63,927 nt of DNA from an uncultured Rubripirellula sp. (GTDB lineage Bacteria > Planctomycetota > Planctomycetia > Pirellulales > Pirellulaceae): the NCBI GenBank assembly GCA_938045805.1, contig CALIBL010000004.1:1-63927 (forward strand). The letters run 5' to 3'. The translations under genes and the position numbers were made by a program. The first letter of the stretch is position 1, and each line of letters starts with the position of its first letter. Below are positions 17,599-25,485 of this stretch, one piece after another. Under the pieces are notes generated by a model that was given only the letters and a program-made list of their open reading frames with translations, did not search any database and was not told where the DNA came from.

Positions 17599-18288
17599 TT
17601 ACAAACGACCTCGGATCAAATCGGGCTGCACGAGATCATACAGCTCAAACCAGAACTCACGCAGGTTCAATATCTGATCAAGATCATCATTTGCAATCCA
17701 CGCCTCCACTTTTGCGTTCATCTCCTCAGAGCTGCCCTTCAAAAGCTGGTCCAACAGTTCACGGATCAGTTTTGAATTGATTGTTGTCTGGTGAACCACT
17801 TGCATTCCGAGCATAGGCCGATGACTCGTCGCAAGCACCGTTACTCGGCGAACACTTGCACTCTGGAGAATGATCTGCCGCGAGATGAACCCGAGTTGCT
17901 CGACGCCATCAAGAATCAATAACGACTCGCGTGGAAGACTTTGCAAAGCCGAAAAAATGCGACGTAAACGGTCGACCGCAACTCGGATTCGACTCCTCCA
18001 ACCTTGATAAACGCCGTCAAGCTTGAGAATACAAACGCTTGGAAAAGTGTCGTTGAGCACCTCCAGTAGCGACTGCAATAGCGTGGTTTTACCAGTGCCA
18101 TGAGGCCCGACGATCAGGTTGGCTTTTCCCTTCACCAAACACCCAAGCAGCTCCTCGACCGCCTGTTGATCATGGAAGCGATAGCGTAAAGCTCCAGGCT
18201 TTGTGTACCGTGTTGAGAAAGGATTAGAAGCCGTGACCACAAGATCAACCTCTTGAGCTATCCGTTCCGGAACAGCAATCTCAGTCAC
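17599..18288 (-). CDS. P-loop ATPase (AAA/ExeA-TniB-like)
   Basis: A protein of 229 residues. Walker A is G61-P-H-G-T-G-K-T-T69; Walker B is LLILDG at 123-128 with D127; TVLATSHRP near 150 is a sensor-1-like strand. Before Walker A, FHDQQAVEELLGCLVKGKANLIV is the usual lead-in of ExeA/TniB/MalT-style AAA ATPases that load or remodel partner proteins. A helical C-terminal part follows. It is cytoplasmic with no membrane segment. The start overlaps the stop of the arrestin-like gene upstream by 8 bases, strong evidence for translational coupling. The target protein is unknown; the neighbours are the obvious candidates. Confidence 0.82.
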   Translation of the reverse strand: MTEIAVPERIAQEVDLVVTASNPFSTRYTKPGALRYRFHDQQAVEELLGCLVKGKANLIVGPHGTGKTTLLQSLLEVLNDTFPSVCILKLDGVYQGWRSRIRVAVDRLRRIFSALQSLPRESLLILDGVEQLGFISRQIILQSASVRRVTVLATSHRPMLGMQVVHQTTINSKLIRELLDQLLKGSSEEMNAKVEAWIANDDLDQILNLREFWFELYDLVQPDLIRGRL

Positions 18289-18850
18289 GTCGGAGCGAGG
18301 CTAGCGCAGAGCGAGTCTGTGCGGCTCGTGATTGTCGTACCACTGCTGACTTGTCCTGCGATGGCTCGTGGGACTCATCATCCTCGCCAGGTATCGCCAC
18401 ACACGGAGCGCGTTGAGCATCCGTGACAAGATAAAACGGCGTTTCACTGAGAATCTCTCGACCATCTTCCAAAAATAGCCTCATTCGGACACACCATGAC
18501 AACCGTATCAACTGCCCGTGATAGCTCAGGGGCGTAGCGGGTAAAACGCAATGGATCGACTGCTGACTCTCAACACCAATCTCCTTCAAACTCGCTTCAT
18601 TGATACGCTGGAAATGGTGGACGTGCAAATCCTCATCGCCCTTACCCTCGGTATGCCAGAGCACGGACACTTCAAGACCCTGCAGCTCCTCCACTGAAAC
18701 CCGAGAGATTCGCCAAGTAGCGGTTAACTCCCCGCCCGCGCAGTAGATCCCCTCGGGATTACAAAGCGACAGTCTTAGGGCTGGTTGAGATTCTGTGTTG
18801 AGCCCGGTGGATGGACGACGACGGGATAACTTCGGCAGAACGATGGCCAC
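18281..18850 (-). CDS. Arrestin-like beta-sandwich protein
   Basis: A protein of 189 residues without signal or membrane segment. The middle (about 25-155) reads as alternating strands: YCAGGELTATWRIS, LEVSVLWHTEGKGDEDLHVHHF, HCVLPATPLSYHGQLIRLSWCVRMRLFLEDG, and SETPFYLV. This is the pattern of arrestin/Vps26/SpoOM-type sandwiches, where an LP-x-x-P-x-S-Y-x-G turn precedes the strand with W-x-V-R-(V/M). The tail is charged and disordered. The start lies inside the 3' end of the membrane-protein gene (76-base overlap in another frame), and its stop overlaps the ATPase start by 8 bases. The arrestin assignment is an inference from strand pattern. Confidence 0.68.
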   Translation of the reverse strand: MAIVLPKLSRRRPSTGLNTESQPALRLSLCNPEGIYCAGGELTATWRISRVSVEELQGLEVSVLWHTEGKGDEDLHVHHFQRINEASLKEIGVESQQSIHCVLPATPLSYHGQLIRLSWCVRMRLFLEDGREILSETPFYLVTDAQRAPCVAIPGEDDESHEPSQDKSAVVRQSRAAQTRSALASLRRD

Positions 18851-19845
18851 GGTCGTGAATCTCCTTTGACTACAAATTTCCAGCGGATGGCATTATGGGT
18901 TCCCGCGAAGGAATGCATCACGTCTTTGGGAATTTCGACCCTGAATTGTTGCTCCCAAGGGACTTGTGGGTCAACTTCAACATCGCGTTCTCGGGACAAA
19001 TATTTTCCGAATGCTTGATGCCTTTCAACTCGAACGTCCGTTCCTTGTCGGAAAAAAGTCTCCTCCTCACAAACTAACTCCACCGAAAGCCGCTTGAGCT
19101 TGAGACGTCCCGCCTGCGAAACAAAAAGGTCGTAAATCCCGCCCGGTTTTAACGGATGATCGTTAATTTCCACTACCGTTGGCCCCACCCCAAGCCGTTG
19201 TTTCATTTGGGTCACGAAATACAGGAATGACCAGCGACCGATCAACGCAAATGGCACTAAAAGCCCAGTGAGGATCCACCTCGGCCTTCCGATCCAGAAT
19301 CCGGATACCACAACCGCCAGCAAAATGATCCAAGCTGTATTCCAGAACCAAGCCAACAAGGCAGGTCCGAGGATTCCATCCTGACCGGTTACCATTGGCA
19401 AACGGTACGTTAGGTGTTCGCCGGGACTATCGGTAATCGCGCGCCCCCTCGGAACATTGGGTAATCCCGTATCGCTGCTTTGCCCAGGTGCAAGTCGCTC
19501 CAAAGCCGCAGCCTTGGTGGCAATCACCGAACGCAGCTCATCACTCGCATTGAGGTGCATCACTCTGAAAACCAAGCGAGTGGCTCCGATCACAATCGCT
19601 GCGATCGAAACGATTCCCATCACCCAGCTGCTGAGGCTGCTGGACAACGCTTCGGAAGATACCTGCTCCGGCACCTGCTGCGGGGCGTACTGACTGATCA
19701 GCACGAGGGAAAAACCGAAAACCCCGGAGAGAAACGCCGCTGCAGAAAAAGCGACTTCACCCGCGATCCCCGCAGACGGGCTACCCAAAGTACGCTGCCC
19801 GCGTTTTTTGCTCCATGGCATCGGTAAGCGAAGCATTCGCGTCAA
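18775..19845 (-). CDS. Membrane protein with C-terminal arrestin-like domain
   Basis: A protein of 356 residues with four predicted membrane helices: about 28-50 (VAFSAAAFLSGVFGFSLVLIS), 70-95, 160-185 (LLAWFWNTAWIILLAVVVSG) and 190-212. A cytoplasmic C-terminal domain (about 225-345) has KPGGIYDLFVSQAGRLKLKRLSVELVCEEE and EIPKDVMHSFAGTHNAIRWKFVVKGD, then WPSFCRSYPVVVHP. The I-P-x-D-x-x-H-S-F-x-G-x-H-N-x-I-R-W segment is close to the equivalent turn and strand of SpoOM/arrestin-like domains. It is the first large gene of the cluster, 136 bases after the alpha-CTD gene. A scaffold or trafficking role at the membrane is an inference. Confidence 0.7.
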   Translation of the reverse strand: MTRMLRLPMPWSKKRGQRTLGSPSAGIAGEVAFSAAAFLSGVFGFSLVLISQYAPQQVPEQVSSEALSSSLSSWVMGIVSIAAIVIGATRLVFRVMHLNASDELRSVIATKAAALERLAPGQSSDTGLPNVPRGRAITDSPGEHLTYRLPMVTGQDGILGPALLAWFWNTAWIILLAVVVSGFWIGRPRWILTGLLVPFALIGRWSFLYFVTQMKQRLGVGPTVVEINDHPLKPGGIYDLFVSQAGRLKLKRLSVELVCEEETFFRQGTDVRVERHQAFGKYLSRERDVEVDPQVPWEQQFRVEIPKDVMHSFAGTHNAIRWKFVVKGDSRPWPSFCRSYPVVVHPPGSTQNLNQP

Positions 19846-19981
19846 AGTTGGCTGTCCCTAAACCAAGGATCGATCAGCGCTTCCATCGGTCACTTAAACC
19901 AATGAAACCGCCGCCAAACAACGTGGTCCCGAAGTCGCATCGGAACCTTTCTCTTCATACCGGCCTACTGAATTGCTCAGG

Positions 19982-20260
19982 CTAAGCGGTTAGCGGCTCA
20001 CGACTCGGGCGATAAAAACCCAGCTTTTCAAGAGCGGCGTAGACTTCCTCGAGCGTCTTTTCACCGAAGTTACTAATGGACAGAAGTCGGCGAGGGGTGG
20101 CATTGAGTAGATCTCGAACGGTGAGAATCCCTGTCTCCTCAAGACAATTCGTCGTCCGAACCGAAAGCCCCATTTCAGCAATACTCAAATCCAATCGCTC
20201 TCTTCGCAACCGAGCTTCTTCTTCCGCGCGAATCAGTGGAATTCGTGTCATCGCAAACAC
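19982..20260 (-). CDS. Free-standing RNA polymerase alpha-CTD-like small protein
   Basis: A protein of 92 residues. Residues about 24-85 match the alpha subunit C-terminal domain: LDLSIAEMGLSVRTTNCLEETGI, then TVRDLLNATPRRLLSISNFGEKTLEEVYAALEKLGF. The two helix-hairpin-helix elements and the N-F-G-E-K-(T/S)-L turn that contacts UP-element DNA in RpoA are kept. The N-terminal 23 residues are a charged helix. There is no alpha-NTD, so it cannot assemble into polymerase as RpoA does. It might bind DNA or act as a competitor or adaptor. It heads the arrestin-like/ATPase cluster, and an intrinsic-terminator-like hairpin sits 62 bases before its start. Confidence 0.85.
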   Translation of the reverse strand: MFAMTRIPLIRAEEEARLRRERLDLSIAEMGLSVRTTNCLEETGILTVRDLLNATPRRLLSISNFGEKTLEEVYAALEKLGFYRPSREPLTA

Positions 20261-20933
20261 CTCTCCTGTGACGTCCTATTCATTCAGTCCGCTCGCTCGG
20301 TTGCATTAGCTCATCCAATACAAAAAGCCCGAGCGGCTCTCCCTGACTGATTACCGAGAATACTAAGTCACTCGGCAGCGACAAAAAAGTCTCCCAAAAC
20401 GAAAAAACACCGTTTTTCCTAAGGTTTAATTGCTATCAAATCAATTTTAAAATGGGATGAAAGGTGAGAGCGTCGCTCCGAATCACCTCGGAAAGACTGG
20501 CGGCTTGAATGACCTGTCCAGACTCACCCAACATCTGAGACTCCATGCAGCAAGCCCCCTCGATTGACCGCTCATTCGGAAAAATCACCCTAAAGGCGGA
20601 TATTATGCACTCTTTAGAGACGAATTCGGTGCATGCCCTTGGGTGAAAATTAGGTCGCGGATATATATGTAGGCCAAATGATAGATGAACTGGTCCCATG
20701 CTGAGTCGAAGAATCAGCCGCCGCTGTCGAATGATGGCAGCAACAACCTCGGCGATAAACTGAATTCGCCGTAATCAAAATCAATTTCAAGAAACATGCA
20801 ACGACGGACGCGACCTTGATGTGCGCCTCGTTCAGAACAGCACCGATTTGGCTTTGCGCCGCCCCAGGCCTCGACAGGCGATGGGCGACTGTCGCACGCC
20901 AAACCTCCACCAACATTCAACTGCGAACCATCG
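20261..20933. other. Gap of 673 bases with leader terminator and no recognised gene
   Basis: A minus-strand terminator-like hairpin lies at 20322-20340. Between it and the plus-strand gene at 20934 I see no RNA family and no convincing gene. A minus-strand frame at 20436-20699 (87 codons) has only weak coding character. The divergent promoters of the alpha-CTD cluster and the charged-protein gene should lie here. Confidence 0.4.
20322..20340 (-). terminator. Possible attenuator/terminator in the leader of the alpha-CTD cluster
   Basis: On the minus strand AGAGCC, loop GCTCG and GGCTTT form a 6-bp stem (one G-U), followed by a run of T. It lies 62 bases upstream of the ATG at 20260. It may end an unseen transcript or attenuate the cluster. 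Confidence 0.5.
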
Positions 20934-23036
20934 ATGAAATCGGATCACTGGAATTTCCTCGCCAATCTTCTCGGCACCCCTGGACCGGCAAAGAGTCAGG
21001 AGGAGAAGAAAAACAAGAAAGTCGCCGCTTCAGATTCCGACGTAGAGCAAACCGCCGCTACCTCGGATCCATCCCAAGATTCTTCCGCTAGTCCGGTTGA
21101 AGCGACCGCAGGTGAGGCTCAAGCGGAATCTTCCCAGCCGACAAGTTCTGAAGCGAAGAAAACTTCCGAGCCAGACTTCTCCACAGAGATCAAAAATCAA
21201 GCTGCCTCAAATGATGATTCGGTGACGCCGGCCAAACCAATCACTCGAGAAGACGTACTGGATGCCCTGACCTCAACGGAACCGCCAAAGATTTTACCTG
21301 GCTTTGGTTTGAGCGAATCAGACAATTCAGATACAGGAAGTGAGTCCGCTAGCCTCGACCAGCTGACTGGCGTCGATACATCGAATGACAACCTTAGCCT
21401 GAGTGACCACCCGACTCTCCGTTCAAATGCAGCCTCGCAAGTCAATGATACTGATTCCGATCAGGAACAGGCAGCCTCGATCGCTAGCACGCCTGCTGAG
21501 ACCGCCGAGGGTGAAGAAGATGCAGAGGCAGGCTTGGACACATGGGGACAGCTAGCATCACAGATCGGTTTTGCTTCACACTCAAGAGAGAGCATCGAAG
21601 AAAAGCCCCTAGCACGAGGGTCTGGAGATGGCGGCCAAGACGATCGCTCGAAAGCGAGTGAGTCAGCCTCAAAAGAAAATCCTTTGCCACCTAAGGCGTC
21701 CTCGGTAGCCCCAAAAACCGAAGCGTCTCAAAAGGACAAATCACTCGGTGGATTCGGCGCGGGCCTCGGGTTTGATGATAATCTGAGTGATGAAGATGAA
21801 ATGGCGGACAATCACTCGGACACGATTTTCGAAAGTGGCGATAAACCAAAAACTTCAGCTGCGGATGAGTTGACGCCGAGTGCTACATCGGAACTGAGCG
21901 CTCATTCTGAGGCAGAATCGGAGCTACCCGGTGGCTGGGCAACCTTCAGTAGCAATCCCAACCAGGATGCATCAAACGACCGTCAGCAGACTCACACAGA
22001 GGACACTGAACGGCCATCACGTCGCCGCAGTCCCCGAGGTAAGTCAGGCGACAGGGAAGATGGACGCGATGGTGAAAAATCGCAACAACGCGAGACTGAT
22101 CGGCGACGTCGATACCGAGATGAAGACGAAGACGGGGAACCGAGACCCCGACGCGGCCGCTCGAGTCGTAGTGACGGCGAACGATTGTCAGAGGAACGCG
22201 GCAGCCGAAATGAACGAAGATCTCGAGAAAGCGATCGTCGAGACGATGGCGAATCAACCGAAGAATCAGGCGAAGGCCGAAGACGCAGAGGCCGTGGCCG
22301 CCGCGGGGCAAGACAGCGGATCTCCGATGAACAAGTTCAGGGGATGAGTGATGATTCAGACCTCGAGTTGAATCATCAAGCTGGTGACGACTCCAGCGAA
22401 GATCGCCAACGAGGTAGTCGCCGAAGAAGCCAACACCGAGATGATCGAGTCGACGATGAAGATCGCGGACGCCGCTCCCGACGCAGCGAGGGGCGAGCAA
22501 AGGGAGACGAACGCGATTCCGATCGAGAAGATGAAGTGCAAACTCGGCGAACCGAAGGATCAAAAGAGGAATCCGAAGAAGAATCATCGACTCGAGGTCG
22601 CCGACGCGGTCGTCGTGGACGCGGTGGACGTAGCCGAAGAGATCAAGAGAAACTCGATCTTAACGAGGGATCGAGCGATATCGATCCGCTCCAACGCTCT
22701 TCCGCGTTCGATGATGACCACGAAGACGACCACGAAATGGAAGAAATTCGACGCGGACAGCGATCTGGCAATCGCAATCGAAACCGCGATGAAGACGAGC
22801 GATCAAGCAATACCGAAAATCGCGGCAGAAGACGCCGGCGATCAAATGAATCGGATGATTCAGAGCGAAACCCTCGGAGCCGGAAAGACCGAAATGCAGA
22901 TTCAACCGATGAATCTCGTGGAAAGAGAACCACGATCCCCTCATGGCTTGAAACGGTTGATCTTTTGGTGAACGCAAATATCGAGAACCACAAGAAATCC
23001 AAAAATGGCAGAAACCGGAGTAGCAAGAAACGCTAA
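20934..23036 (+). CDS. Large, highly charged, arginine- and acid-rich low-complexity protein
   Basis: A protein of 700 residues. A short ordered start (MKSDHWNFLANLLGTPG) is followed by about 350 residues rich in S, D, E and A. About 270 residues follow that are dominated by alternating R, D, E, G and S, with RRRGRGRRGARQR and GRRRGRRGRGGRSRR blocks that look RNA-binding. An ordered tail, TIPSWLETVDLLVNANIENH, precedes a basic end. The architecture recalls RNase E-type C-terminal scaffolds or eukaryotic SR/RGG proteins: two small ordered ends with an intrinsically disordered middle. No catalytic domain is present. Composition keeps several frames open, but only this one has an ordered start and end. 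The divergent neighbour is the alpha-CTD gene; SRP RNA and dnaX follow. Function is unknown. Confidence 0.82.
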   Translation: MKSDHWNFLANLLGTPGPAKSQEEKKNKKVAASDSDVEQTAATSDPSQDSSASPVEATAGEAQAESSQPTSSEAKKTSEPDFSTEIKNQAASNDDSVTPAKPITREDVLDALTSTEPPKILPGFGLSESDNSDTGSESASLDQLTGVDTSNDNLSLSDHPTLRSNAASQVNDTDSDQEQAASIASTPAETAEGEEDAEAGLDTWGQLASQIGFASHSRESIEEKPLARGSGDGGQDDRSKASESASKENPLPPKASSVAPKTEASQKDKSLGGFGAGLGFDDNLSDEDEMADNHSDTIFESGDKPKTSAADELTPSATSELSAHSEAESELPGGWATFSSNPNQDASNDRQQTHTEDTERPSRRRSPRGKSGDREDGRDGEKSQQRETDRRRRYRDEDEDGEPRPRRGRSSRSDGERLSEERGSRNERRSRESDRRDDGESTEESGEGRRRRGRGRRGARQRISDEQVQGMSDDSDLELNHQAGDDSSEDRQRGSRRRSQHRDDRVDDEDRGRRSRRSEGRAKGDERDSDREDEVQTRRTEGSKEESEEESSTRGRRRGRRGRGGRSRRDQEKLDLNEGSSDIDPLQRSSAFDDDHEDDHEMEEIRRGQRSGNRNRNRDEDERSSNTENRGRRRRRSNESDDSERNPRSRKDRNADSTDESRGKRTTIPSWLETVDLLVNANIENHKKSKNGRNRSSKKR

Positions 23037-23189
23037 ACCAACGATGTCGGGATCGTGTTTTGGCTGAAGTATTGGTGAGAGACCACTGACGAGATGCTTT
23101 CCGTTTGATATGATACGGAGACTCGAGTGGGTTGTGTGACCGCGAGCTCTGACGTCAAAAAAACAATCGTCAGTAAAGATCATTTTATC

Positions 23190-23297
23190 TGTGTGCTGGT
23201 GGCAGCCCTTACGACTGTGAGTCGTGAACCTGGTCAGGCCTTAACTGGAGCAGCCATAAGCGGTGTAGCTTTGTGTGAGGGTTGCCTCCAACACGCA
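23190..23297 (+). ncRNA. ffs: Bacterial small signal recognition particle RNA (4.5S-type)
   Basis: The apical domain GAACCTGGTCAGGCC, TTAA, CTGGAGCAGCC, ATAAGCGGT (23225-23264) carries the symmetric and asymmetric loop bases (GGTCAGG and GGAGCAGCC) that bind Ffh. The ends pair as a long helix: TGTGTGCTGG/CCAACACGCA (23190-23199 with 23288-23297, one C-A mismatch and one U-G) and GGCAGCCCT/AGGGTTGCC (23201-23209 with 23278-23286), separated by a T-T mismatch. Length is about 108 bases and there is no Alu domain. The position just upstream of dnaX-ybaB-recR is the classical one for this RNA gene. The apical loop is UUAA instead of the usual GNRA. Confidence 0.88.
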
Positions 23298-23433
23298 GAT
23301 AGAGAATGCATGAGGCTGAGCCTTTTGCAAGACAGCAAGTCTCGTCTGCACCTTCTAGAATGCAAATTCGGTTTCTCGGTCCTTCCCTGAAAACCTTTTT
23401 AACCATGGTGCCTTGTTCGTCCGCGTGAATCGC

Positions 23434-25374
23434 ATGCCTGAAACATCACCTGCATCCACAGCCGACAACCCAGACAGGCAAACCGACTCGTACGTCGTTG
23501 TCGCCAGACGCTATCGTCCTCGCAACTTCGAAGAACTCGTTGGACAACAACACGTTGGACAAGCGCTGCGAAACGCGATTGAAACCAACCGTGTCGGGCA
23601 CGCGTACCTGTTTACCGGGGCGCGCGGAGTTGGCAAAACCAGCACCGCAAGAATCTTTGCAAAGTCACTCAACCATCCTGACGGCCCAACCGCCAACCCA
23701 GATCAAGAATCTGAAATTGCTAAGGCAATCGATTCGGGTGAAGATGTTGACGTCATCGAAATCGATGGTGCGAGCAATCGCGGGATCGATGAGATTCGTT
23801 CGCTAAGGGCAAATGCTGGTGTGCGGCCAAGTCGATCACGATACAAGATTTACATCATCGACGAAGTTCACATGCTGACAAAGCCAGCCTTCAACGCCTT
23901 ACTCAAGACGCTTGAAGAACCACCGGAGCATGTGAAGTTTATTTTCTGCACGACGGATCCCGAAAATATCCCTATCACCGTGCTAAGCCGATGCCAACGC
24001 TTCGACTTTGCTCCGGTTGAAATCCAAGAGATCGTTGCTCGGTTGAAGTTCATCGTCGACTCTGAAAAAGCCGAAGCGGACGAAGAGGCACTCGAATTGA
24101 TTGCCCGTCGTGCTGCTGGATCGATGCGAGACAGCCAATCGCTTCTTGAGCAAGTCTTGAGCTTCAGTACAGGCAAACTAACCGCCGATCACGTTCATTC
24201 AATGCTCGGAACTGCTAATGATGAACGTCTCCACCAACTCGCTCACGCACTTGCCGATCGAGATGCAGCTGCTGCACTCAAACTGATGGACAAAGCGGTA
24301 GATGAAGGAGTTGATGCGGGGAAACTGGCTGAACAACTTCTCGGTTACTTCCGAGATCTTATGGCAGTCACGGTTGGTTGTGATGCCTCAATGCTGCGAC
24401 ACGCATCTGCATCGATGCACTCATCACTTTTTGAACTAGGTGATCGATGGGGACTACAAACCGTTTTGGCGGTAGTTGGACTAATCGATCAAACGTTGGT
24501 ACGAACGCGTCACAGTGTTTACGCACGTGTGTTACTCGAAGCAACGTTAATTCAAATCTGCAACCTACCGGACCTTCAACGGATTGCTGATTTAGCGGAT
24601 GCATCTGGACGTTTTCAAAGCGTGCAGGGTGTTGGTCCCTCAGCAGCTAGCGAAAAAAAAAAGGTTAGCAGGGCCATAACTGCATCCAGCCCCACCGATT
24701 CAACGCAGTTCAGCTCACCGCAGGTTATCCGCCAAACCCCTCCTGAGCCAGCTCAGGTCAAACCCTATCAAGATGAACCGAGCCAGCATGAATCTGACCG
24801 ACAGGGATTGGTTTCGTCCCGCCAAGTCACTGAAGGAAATGCTGAGGTTGACTCAAGCCAGAATCGCTCAGCTTCCAAACAAACACCTCGCGACGCGAAT
24901 TTAGAAACGCAAGAGTACGTCTCGAACGCCCCAGAATCGATCACGCCTCCGGCAGTGAAACCGATCCTGCCATTGGCATGGAGCCAAGCCAACGCGAAAC
25001 TTGTTTGGCAGAGCGTCACCGACCGGCTTGAATCGATGTCAGAATCCCTGGCTCGGATGGTTGAGAAGGTAGAAGCCACCAGTGCAAACACCGCTAAACT
25101 ACACCTGCCTCATGACTCCAATTTGGCAAAACGTCGACTAGAAGCTCGAGAGCAAAGAGAAGCAATCACGAGTGCATTGAAGGAGATCACTGGCGAAAAA
25201 ATCTCCTTCGAGGTGGTCCTCCTTAACCCGCCTACGAAACCCCAAGAAGCACCACGTCAAACCAGCAAGGCTTCGAAAAAGCAGAGAATGCGTGAAATTG
25301 AAGACAGTCAATTGATCAAGGACTGCCTTGAAGTTTTTGATGCTGAAATCCTAGGTATTGAACCATCACGATAG
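23434..25374 (+). CDS. dnaX: DNA polymerase III subunit gamma/tau
   Basis: The clamp-loader ATPase. I chose the ATG at 23434 (646 residues); a TTG at 23413 would add seven residues of no family character. Landmarks: RRYRPRNFEELVGQQHV, Walker A GARGVGKTS, Walker B YIIDEVHML, CTTDPENIPITVLSRCQRFDF (sensor 1 and Arg finger) and GSMRDSQSLLEQ. The usual four-Cys zinc module between Walker A and B is missing: this region is short and has no Cys pairs. Domain III ends near residue 390. The rest is a polar linker and a tau-specific tail. At 24657-24663 the in-frame sequence A AAA AAG lies within a run of ten A; a -1 shift there reaches TAG at 24666, predicting a gamma form of 411 residues. Confidence 0.96.
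   Translation: MPETSPASTADNPDRQTDSYVVVARRYRPRNFEELVGQQHVGQALRNAIETNRVGHAYLFTGARGVGKTSTARIFAKSLNHPDGPTANPDQESEIAKAIDSGEDVDVIEIDGASNRGIDEIRSLRANAGVRPSRSRYKIYIIDEVHMLTKPAFNALLKTLEEPPEHVKFIFCTTDPENIPITVLSRCQRFDFAPVEIQEIVARLKFIVDSEKAEADEEALELIARRAAGSMRDSQSLLEQVLSFSTGKLTADHVHSMLGTANDERLHQLAHALADRDAAAALKLMDKAVDEGVDAGKLAEQLLGYFRDLMAVTVGCDASMLRHASASMHSSLFELGDRWGLQTVLAVVGLIDQTLVRTRHSVYARVLLEATLIQICNLPDLQRIADLADASGRFQSVQGVGPSAASEKKKVSRAITASSPTDSTQFSSPQVIRQTPPEPAQVKPYQDEPSQHESDRQGLVSSRQVTEGNAEVDSSQNRSASKQTPRDANLETQEYVSNAPESITPPAVKPILPLAWSQANAKLVWQSVTDRLESMSESLARMVEKVEATSANTAKLHLPHDSNLAKRRLEAREQREAITSALKEITGEKISFEVVLLNPPTKPQEAPRQTSKASKKQRMREIEDSQLIKDCLEVFDAEILGIEPSR
24653..24668 (+). promoter_or_regulatory. 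Programmed -1 frameshift or transcriptional slippage site in dnaX
   Basis: Ten consecutive A (24653-24662) then GG. In the reading frame of dnaX this contains the heptamer A AAA AAG, as used in Escherichia coli dnaX. After a -1 shift the next codons are GGT and TAG (24663-24668). Polymerase slippage adding one A, as in Thermus dnaX, gives the same stop. Confidence 0.75.
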
Positions 25375-25485
25375 TGGTGGCGTGACTGCCAAACCTCGAC
25401 GCATCGAAATTCTTGATCATCCTATTACCCTGTCGCAAGCGGCAATCATCATCAATTACTTCATACACCTCAAACGGCTCAAAAC

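Noticed and set aside
20436..20699. Minus-strand frame of 87 codons upstream of the leader terminator
   Set aside because: Composition is weak and no family or ribosome site is seen; kept only as a possible explanation of the terminator.
21931..22971. Long open frames in other phases inside the arginine/acid-rich gene (both strands)
   Set aside because: They are a by-product of the biased R/D/E/S codons; they lack ordered start and end regions and ribosome sites.
23306..23336. AGGC-TGA-GCCT with TTTT after the SRP RNA, possible terminator
   Set aside because: Four base pairs and a triloop are too weak to call.
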